Below are positions 1-3,694 of a stretch of DNA of 5,260 nt, piece after piece. Under the pieces are notes generated by a model. It did no database searches. It was not told the DNA's origin and saw nothing but the letters and a program-made list of their open reading frames with translations. Numbering within the stretch: the first letter of the stretch is position 1; each line of letters begins with the position of its first letter. Source of the DNA: Bacteroidales bacterium (GTDB lineage Bacteria > Bacteroidota > Bacteroidia > Bacteroidales > Muribaculaceae); NCBI GenBank assembly GCA_019420545.1, contig JAHZGZ010000315.1:1-5260 (forward strand), in the 5' to 3' direction. A program made the position numbers and the translations under genes.

Positions 1-1
1 G

Positions 2-247
2 TCGAGCATCTCGATGGGCGTACCCTCCAACGGCGGTATCGGCCCCTGGCAGTGGGCAATTATTTTCGGCCTGAAACTTTACAGCGACAACATACCGGGC
101 CTTACCGAAGAGTATACCGGCTCGTTTGCCAACCTCGTTATGGGCATGCAGACACTGTTGCTCATAGTGCTCGGCCTCTTCACATTCGCCGCCATATCCG
201 TAGGACGCCGCAAGCACCGTACCATCCAACCCTCCCCAACCCACTGA
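2..247 (+). CDS. Flippase-like / lysylphosphatidylglycerol synthase transmembrane-region protein, C-terminal fragment
   Basis: Only the last 81 residues are in the window. The frame is open to the left edge, so the Met encoded at 14-16 is internal and not the start. The fragment contains PSNGGIGPWQW, which fits the conserved proline/glycine-rich motif (P..GG.G..) near the end of the PF03706 (LPG synthase TM region, UPF0104/YbhN-like) family. Next come a short loop (LYSDNIPGLTEEY), a hydrophobic helix at about visible residues 44-67 (NLVMGMQTLLLIVLGLF...), and a basic tail (GRRKHR) that suggests a cytoplasmic C-terminus. The family consists of polytopic inner-membrane proteins implicated in lipid or lipid-linked substrate translocation. 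Without the fused C-terminal synthetase domain, which is absent here, aminoacylation of phosphatidylglycerol is not expected. The substrate cannot be told from this fragment. The next gene begins 4 bases after the stop, so the two are probably co-transcribed. Family call fairly sure; function uncertain. Confidence 0.8.
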   Translation, partial: SSISMGVPSNGGIGPWQWAIIFGLKLYSDNIPGLTEEYTGSFANLVMGMQTLLLIVLGLFTFAAISVGRRKHRTIQPSPTH

Positions 248-251
248 CAAC

Positions 252-980
252 ATGGACTTCGACACCAAACCCGACAACTTCACCCGCGACGAAGAAGACA
301 TCGTGCGCGATGAAGAGAAAGTGATGGTCGACGCCGTAAACGCCGACGGACGGCCCACCATATCGTTCAACCGCGACAAAGGAAACCCCACCGAAACTCC
401 GGAACAGAAGCCCACACGACGGCGGCATACACGCGGCCGTACCATACTATGGTGGACAGTATGTATAGTTGCCGTGGTACTTGTAGCAGCTTTCTGGATA
501 CGCTATTTCAATCCCTATAGCGTAGGAGCCCAGGAGCGCGGTTACATCGTAAACCTTGAATGTCGTGGCTTCATATTCAAGACCTGGGAAGGAGAGATGG
601 TTGTAAAAGATGCTCTTACCGACTCCACGCGCCCATATATGCGCGACTTCGCTTTTTCAGTCGAGAAAAGCCATCTTGCCCGGGAACTCATGCGCTACAA
701 AAACTCGGGACAAGAAGTTGTAGTGACCTACAAACGCTATCTCGGCACAATACCCTGGCGCGGTGAACATAAATACCTCGTAAGCTCGGTAAAAGCCGTG
801 GCGCCCGGATCCGACGCGCCTCTCCACAGACCCATAATCGAGGAAACCACACCGCCGGCTGTCGAGGAGGAAACATCCCCCCACAGGCCGTCCTCACAAT
901 CGACTTCGGTAGCAGAGGCCACATCCACAGAATCAATGAAAGAATCCGTCAGCAGTAGCGCGGGCCAACCAATAAAGTAG
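252..980 (+). CDS. Single-pass membrane protein with conserved extracytoplasmic domain (hypothetical)
   Basis: This is a complete 242-residue gene starting 4 bases after the flippase-like gene. Residues 1-60 form a highly charged, probably cytoplasmic segment: acidic at first (RDEEDIVRDEEK), then basic (RRRHTRGR) just before the membrane. A single helix lies at about 64-83 (ILWWTVCIVAVVLVAAFW). Residues 84-183 look like a compact beta-rich domain with GYIVNLECRGFIFKTWEGEM, FAFSVEKSHLARELM and VTYKRYLGTIPWRGEHKYLV. Residues 186-242 are a Ser/Thr/Pro/Glu-rich, probably disordered tail. The basic flank predicts N-in topology with the domain outside the inner membrane. From memory, Bacteroidales carry a family of short anchored proteins with the same pattern (GYIFKTYEG, then F.FSV, then LPWRG.S.Y), sometimes mislabelled as 6-phosphogluconate dehydrogenase. 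No nucleotide-binding GxGxxG motif is visible here, so that name is not supported. Function unknown; the operon position suggests an envelope role linked to the flippase-like protein. Confidence 0.85.
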   Translation: MDFDTKPDNFTRDEEDIVRDEEKVMVDAVNADGRPTISFNRDKGNPTETPEQKPTRRRHTRGRTILWWTVCIVAVVLVAAFWIRYFNPYSVGAQERGYIVNLECRGFIFKTWEGEMVVKDALTDSTRPYMRDFAFSVEKSHLARELMRYKNSGQEVVVTYKRYLGTIPWRGEHKYLVSSVKAVAPGSDAPLHRPIIEETTPPAVEEETSPHRPSSQSTSVAEATSTESMKESVSSSAGQPIK

Positions 981-1003
981 CCGATAAGGCCCACGCGCTT
1001 TCC
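958..1003 (+). terminator. Possible terminator hairpin overlapping the end of the membrane-protein gene
   Basis: GCGCGGGCC (958-966) can pair with GGCCCACGCGC (988-998). This gives nine G-C pairs with a 2-base bulge and a 21-base loop, followed by a short T-run (999-1001). The left arm lies inside the last codons of the upstream gene. The stem is strong, but the loop is long and the T-tract is weak, so this could be only an attenuating hairpin. It separates the two-gene membrane operon from the regulator gene. Confidence 0.35.
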
Positions 1004-1023
1004 TAAAAGTCGAAAAATAAGCC

Positions 1024-1061
1024 ATTGCGCTTGCAATATTCGCATATTATTCGCAAATTTG
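1024..1061 (+). promoter_or_regulatory. Candidate Bacteroidetes-type promoter for the AraC-family gene
   Basis: Bacteroidetes primary promoters have a -33 TTTG-like and a -7 TAnnTTTG-like element about 19-21 bases apart. Here TTG (1031-1033) is followed 20 bases later by CAAATTTG (1054-1061), which matches five of the six fixed -7 positions. An alternative pairing is ATTG (1024-1027) with ATTATTCGC (1046-1054). Either would give a short 5' leader ahead of the ATG at 1078. The assignment is by eye, and the region is AT-rich enough to give weak matches by chance. Confidence 0.35.
1037..1055. repeat. Direct repeat TATTCGCA x2, 11-bp period, in the regulator's leader
   Basis: TATTCGCA occurs exactly at 1037-1044 and again at 1048-1055, an 11-bp period that puts both copies on the same DNA face. 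The pair overlaps the candidate promoter of the AraC-family gene and is followed by the palindrome CAAATTTG (1054-1061). This arrangement would suit an operator for autoregulation by a protein with two helix-turn-helix motifs, but the regulator's binding site is not known. Confidence 0.45.
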
Positions 1062-1077
1062 GCAAAATTCGACTTCT

Positions 1078-1983
1078 ATGGATAAACCTAGCATAGGATT
1101 GTTTGAACTGAGCGACATACGCAAGTTCGGCAAAGATTTCAGTTCATTAGGCCAAGAGTACATACTTACCCGGGTAGAACCCGGCGACTTCAGTTCAGCC
1201 GACATCATATCTCCGTGGCGATTCGACGGAGTGACTATCGTACTTATGCTCAATGCCTCGGGAAAAGTAACTATAAATCTCGAGACGTCCGAACTGCCGA
1301 AATACAGCCTGATGGTGATTGACGAAAGCATGCCGGTCAACTTCCATTACGATGCCACCACCGACATGGAGGCATACCTCCTGTTTCTGTCGAAAGAATT
1401 TCTGGAAAGTGTAAATATCGACACAAATGCAGTAGGAAGGCATACATATACCCACCACAACACTCCGGTGCTGAAACTCTCGGCTGACGACACCATGATG
1501 CTGCAGAATTATCTCGGGCTACTGCGTGACAACGCCAACATGCCGGCCGACAGCCATTTCCGTGTAAGCATCGCCCGTAACCTCGTCGCCAACATATTCT
1601 ATATCCTGCTTGACATCGACCAGCGCAGCTCGCAGAACGAAGCAGACATAAAGGCACCGCGTTCACGGCGCATAAATTATGTATCCGATTTCATGAAACT
1701 CGTGCGCGAACATCACCGGAAGGAGCGTTCCGTAGGATATTATGCCGACCGTCTGTTCATAACGCCCAAATACCTGTCGCTTGTGATAAAGGAGACCACC
1801 GGACGAAGTGCCGCACAATGGATTGCACGCTATGTGATAATCGAGGCAAAAAACATGCTCCGTTTTTCCGGGAAAAATATCCAGCAGATTGCCTATGACC
1901 TCAATTTCCCCAACCAGTCGTCGTTCGGCAAATACTTCAAGCACTGCACCGGCATGTCACCGTCGGAATTTCAACGCTCATAA
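1078..1983 (+). CDS. AraC-family transcriptional regulator
   Basis: This complete 301-residue protein has the usual length for the family. ATG 1078 is the first ATG or GTG codon in frame after a stop at 1018. Residues 1 to about 185 form a cupin-like N-terminal sensor/dimerisation domain with alternating beta-strands (ILTRVEPGDFSSADII, VTIVLMLNASGKVTINLE, YSLMVIDESMPVNF) and then helices. Residues 198-301 are the paired helix-turn-helix DNA-binding domain. The first HTH is around 216-241 (SVGYYADRLFITPKYLSLVIKE). The second is around 266-295, with the family signature IAYDLNFPNQSSFGKYFKHCTGMSPSEF, close to the classic IA...GF.....F...FK...G.(S/T)P..(Y/F)R pattern. No membrane segment or two-component receiver is present, so this is a cytoplasmic one-component regulator; its ligand cannot be inferred. 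It is flanked by repeat-bearing leaders on both sides and precedes the secreted-protein gene in the same orientation, so that gene and itself are the natural target candidates. Confidence 0.95.
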   Translation: MDKPSIGLFELSDIRKFGKDFSSLGQEYILTRVEPGDFSSADIISPWRFDGVTIVLMLNASGKVTINLETSELPKYSLMVIDESMPVNFHYDATTDMEAYLLFLSKEFLESVNIDTNAVGRHTYTHHNTPVLKLSADDTMMLQNYLGLLRDNANMPADSHFRVSIARNLVANIFYILLDIDQRSSQNEADIKAPRSRRINYVSDFMKLVREHHRKERSVGYYADRLFITPKYLSLVIKETTGRSAAQWIARYVIIEAKNMLRFSGKNIQQIAYDLNFPNQSSFGKYFKHCTGMSPSEFQRS

Positions 1984-2048
1984 TAGTCCGATTAACAATA
2001 TTTTACTTTCAGCGGCTAAACTTTCCACCGCCAACTACATCTTAATAT

Positions 2049-2100
2049 ATACAGCCATGGCTGAAGTCATACAGCCGGTATAACTGATTATATAACTTTT
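2049..2100 (+). promoter_or_regulatory. Candidate activator-dependent promoter: two ATACAGCC sites 20 bp apart plus a TAnnTTTT -7-like element
   Basis: ATACAGCC occurs exactly at 2049-2056 and 2069-2076, a 20-bp period or about two helical turns. The first copy overlaps a perfect 12-bp palindrome, CAGCCATGGCTG (2052-2063). The second is the left part of the interrupted palindrome ATAC-AGCCG-GTAT (2069-2081). Downstream, TAACTTTT (2093-2100) resembles the Bacteroidetes -7 TAnnTTTG. No TTTG is visible where the -33 element should be, and the second repeat occupies that place. That is the layout expected for class II activation by an AraC-type protein, whose gene ends only 66 bases upstream. Each element is seen directly; the regulatory reading is inference. 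Confidence 0.45.
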
Positions 2101-2113
2101 TTCTACAACAGAC

Positions 2114-3199
2114 ATGACACCGCTATTCCGCAACATCGCAATCGGCACTCTATGCACCATGCTCGCCATCTGTCCGCTCAGAATGGATGCACAGCATCGC
2201 TCGGGACGCGGTGGTGGCAACCACACCTCACAGCGCGCACCCTCCCGTTCAGGCAACAACGGAGGCAACCATAACAATGCCTCGTCGCCTTCACGAGGTA
2301 ACTCGCCTTACGGCAACTACCGTCCGGGAGGAAACAGCAACGGAAATCCCGGCAAGGATCATGCCTCACGCCCCGACAACAGCCGTCCTCATGGCAACAA
2401 CAATCAAGGAATGCGCCCCGGCAACAATAATAATCACTGGAACGGCAACCATGGCCCCGGCACAGGCCCCGGAAGCAACGGCGGAAATCATGGCAATCAA
2501 GAAATGCGTCCCAACGATCATAACCGTCCGGGATCAGGGATTGGATCCGGCAGTAACCATCGGCCCTCAGGCCCCGCACGTCCGCAACCGGGCAACAACT
2601 GGCGCCCCGGCATGGGGCCTCACGCTCCCGGACATGCCGGCAACATGCACCGTCCGCCGCATCCCGGTCCGGGTCCGCATCCCGGCCACTGGGGACCTCC
2701 GCCACTGCGCCCCTATCGGCCGGTAGCACGTCCGTGGCATCGTCCGGTACCGCCCCCAGCATGGCGTCCTCGTCCGGCCGCTCCGGTACTGTCGACAATA
2801 CTCGGCACAACATTCGGCACAGCACTCAATATATCGCTCAACGCATTGATCAACAACGGATACTATGTCGACGGCTATGCCAACAACACTGTGTATCTGC
2901 GCGACGTCAACTCCTACAACTATCTCTGGCCCGACGCCACGCTCTATTACAACAACGGAGGAATGAGCCGCTCGGAATTTCTCTATTCCACTCCCTATCC
3001 CGATCCCATGCGTTACAATTCACTGTACAGCAATCTCATGGGCATATACGGGGCTCCCGTCAACTACGTAAACAACGGCACGTCGCTCAGCGCCACATGG
3101 TTTGCACCCAACCGTGGGTATATCACTCTCCAGTATGCGCCCCAATACGCCGTCGGAGGCCAGCTACGGTACTTCACTACCCTCACCCTCGGACTTTAA
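2114..3199 (+). CDS. Secreted Gly/Asn/His/Pro/Arg-rich low-complexity protein with Tyr/Asn-rich C-terminal domain (hypothetical)
   Basis: Complete, 361 residues. ATG 2114 is the first start after an in-frame stop at 2093. Residues 1-27 form a signal peptide: MTPLFRN, a hydrophobic core IAIGTLCTMLAICPL, and a likely cleavage after DAQ (27). C20 is not in a convincing lipobox, so I prefer a soluble or surface-attached protein to a lipoprotein. Residues 28 to about 224 are low complexity: first Asn/Gly/His/Arg/Ser-rich, then Pro/His/Gly/Arg-rich (PPHPGPGPHPGHWGPPP). There is a degenerate internal repeat around NQGMRP and NQEMRP. Residues 225-361 change abruptly to an ordinary composition: a small-residue helix (LSTILGTTFGTALNISLNALI), then Tyr/Asn-rich segments (GYYVDGYANNTVYLRDV, YLWPDATLYYN) ending in beta-like strands (GYITLQYAPQ, LRYFTTLTLGL). 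I do not recognise this C-terminal domain. The basic, His-rich linker could bind metal, polysaccharide or peptidoglycan, but no catalytic motif is visible. It stands alone between the regulator and a terminator hairpin. Confidence 0.85.
   Translation: MTPLFRNIAIGTLCTMLAICPLRMDAQHRSGRGGGNHTSQRAPSRSGNNGGNHNNASSPSRGNSPYGNYRPGGNSNGNPGKDHASRPDNSRPHGNNNQGMRPGNNNNHWNGNHGPGTGPGSNGGNHGNQEMRPNDHNRPGSGIGSGSNHRPSGPARPQPGNNWRPGMGPHAPGHAGNMHRPPHPGPGPHPGHWGPPPLRPYRPVARPWHRPVPPPAWRPRPAAPVLSTILGTTFGTALNISLNALINNGYYVDGYANNTVYLRDVNSYNYLWPDATLYYNNGGMSRSEFLYSTPYPDPMRYNSLYSNLMGIYGAPVNYVNNGTSLSATWFAPNRGYITLQYAPQYAVGGQLRYFTTLTLGL
2401..2512 (+). repeat. Degenerate in-frame 93-bp-period repeat within the low-complexity segment
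   Basis: The 19 bases at 2401-2419 (CAATCAAGGAATGCGCCCC) recur at 2494-2512 with two changes, both preserving the frame, giving NQGMRP and NQEMRP. The period is 93 bp or 31 codons. Surrounding sequence (GGCAACCATGG, CCCCGG) is also repetitive but decayed. It points to growth of the low-complexity region by duplication, followed by divergence. Confidence 0.55.
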
Positions 3200-3224
3200 C
3201 GGGATTCTTCCCTAACGACAATAT

Positions 3225-3275
3225 AGCCACATCATTCATCCTCCCCCCAGCGAATGATGTGGCTTTAAACTTTTT
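3225..3275 (+). terminator. Terminator-like hairpin after the secreted-protein gene
   Basis: AGCCACATCATTC (3225-3237) pairs perfectly with GAATGATGTGGCT (3252-3264): 13 uninterrupted pairs around a 14-base C-rich loop. TTT follows at once, and a T5 run lies at 3271-3275. It begins 25 bases after the stop at 3199, as expected of an intrinsic terminator for this monocistronic gene. The stem is only about 46% GC and the main T-tract is a few bases away, so it may terminate moderately or stabilise the 3' end. Confidence 0.7.
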
Positions 3276-3311
3276 AGTAAGCGGTTTTGTTAAAAGAATG
3301 TACTAAAAATC

Positions 3312-3339
3312 CGTAAAAGTTCGTAAATTCGCAGCGTAA
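3312..3339 (+). promoter_or_regulatory. Candidate promoter/leader of the winged-helix gene
   Basis: TAAATTCGC (3324-3332) is a one-mismatch version of the Bacteroidetes -7 TAnnTTTGC. It would start transcription roughly 70 bases before the ATG at 3407. No clear TTTG lies at the matching -33 position; the nearest TTTTG (3285-3289) is about 10 bases too far upstream. The same stretch carries CGTAAA at 3312-3317 and 3322-3327, plus CGTAA at 3335-3339. These short repeats could be incidental or a regulator site. The rest of the gap to 3406 is AT-rich, ending in an A-rich stretch before the start codon as usual for Bacteroidetes translation signals. Confidence 0.3.
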
Positions 3340-3406
3340 GCAAATTTTAGTTTCAAAGCCAAACCTGACAAAAACATTATTTGTCCAACTATAAAATCAT
3401 AAAACA

Positions 3407-3619
3407 ATGAACATCGACACTATCGGCTACAACGCCGGACTGGTATGGAACGCACTGAGTGAGGTTGAAGCCATGGGTCTGCCCCAGCTTCGCAAAGTAA
3501 CCAAACTCAAAGATAAAGAGCTGATGCTCGCTCTCGGCTGGCTCGCCCGCGAAGACAAGCTCCTCATCGCCGAGGATGAAGACGGCAAGAACCTCATCGT
3601 TTCGCTCGCCCAGAAATAA
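3407..3619 (+). CDS. Small winged helix-turn-helix protein (DUF2582 / PF10771-like)
   Basis: This complete 70-residue gene has an A-rich leader (ATAAAACA) just before the ATG. The protein is a single winged-helix domain: helix 1 around residues 6-19 (IGYNAGLVWNALSE), helix 2 around 24-32 (GLPQLRKVT), recognition-type helix 3 around 36-49 (DKELMLALGWLARED) and a beta wing around 50-68 (KLLIAEDEDGKNLIVSL). The stretch KATKL/KVTKLKDKEL..ALGWLAREDK is what I remember as the hallmark of the short Bacteroidetes DUF2582 family. There is no ligand or oligomerisation domain, so it may act as a dimer, a DNA-binding accessory, or a protein-interaction module. The acidic wing (AEDEDG) is unusual for one contacting the DNA backbone and favours caution. 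It lies alone between two terminators, so is probably transcribed independently. Family call fairly sure; role unknown. Confidence 0.9.
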   Translation: MNIDTIGYNAGLVWNALSEVEAMGLPQLRKVTKLKDKELMLALGWLAREDKLLIAEDEDGKNLIVSLAQK

Positions 3620-3640
3620 TTTTCTACTCCTTAAGCATAA

Positions 3641-3685
3641 TGCCGCCGCAAAAGCGCCCGACAAGCGCTTTGCGGCGGCGTTTTA
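3641..3685. terminator. Strong GC-rich intrinsic terminator between convergent genes
   Basis: GCCGCCGCAAAAGCGC (3642-3657) pairs with GCGCTTTGCGGCGGC (3665-3679): 15 pairs with one bulged A, a 7-base loop (CCGACAA), then TTTT (3681-3684). It lies 22 bases after the winged-helix stop, a textbook terminator for that plus-strand gene. The minus-strand sulfatase-fold gene ends at 3695, so its transcript also runs into this stem. On that side the following bases are ATTATGC, a poor T-tract, so it would at best be a weaker terminator in reverse. Confidence 0.9.
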
Positions 3686-3694
3686 TATATAAAT

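Larger units (their letters stand above)
1007..1075. repeat. 8-bp inverted repeat AAGTCGAA / TTCGACTT flanking the regulator's promoter region
   Basis: The exact inverted pair AAGTCGAA (1007-1014) and TTCGACTT (1068-1075) brackets the AT-rich leader of the AraC-family gene, with 53 bases between the arms. The right arm ends 2 bases before the ATG. It could be a spaced operator, or in the RNA a stem that occludes the start if transcription begins upstream of 1007. It could also be chance, as an 8-bp pair in about 100 bases is only mildly surprising. Confidence 0.35.

Noticed and set aside
14..16. ATG 14 as the start of a 77-residue gene
   Set aside because: The frame is open to the left edge and the residues around this Met belong to the conserved motif of a polytopic family, so it is internal.
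252..980. Annotation as 6-phosphogluconate dehydrogenase, a label I recall on similar short proteins
   Set aside because: There is no dinucleotide-binding glycine motif and no catalytic-domain length. The protein is single-pass with a small extracytoplasmic domain.
737..1045. 102-codon minus-strand frame across the end of the membrane-protein gene and the regulator's leader
   Set aside because: It is mostly antisense to a well-supported gene, with no recognisable domain, and its start would fall inside the regulator's promoter region.
2057..2083. Short ATG frame (MAEVIQPV, 8 codons) in the leader of the secreted-protein gene, as a possible leader peptide
   Set aside because: Its ATG is the centre of the palindrome CAGCCATGGCTG. 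It has no codon run or hairpin pair typical of attenuators and would lie upstream of the most likely transcription start. Chance is the simplest explanation.
2178..2825. 215-codon open frame on the minus strand, with a 179-codon open frame in another plus frame (2187-2726), inside the secreted-protein gene
   Set aside because: Both are by-products of the GC-rich, stop-poor Gly/Asn/Pro/His codons of the real gene. Their products are odd mixtures (Cys/Arg/Asp-rich or Thr/Ala/Pro-rich) with no signal peptide or domain, while the 2114-3199 frame has a clear signal peptide, a folded-looking C-terminal domain and a terminator.
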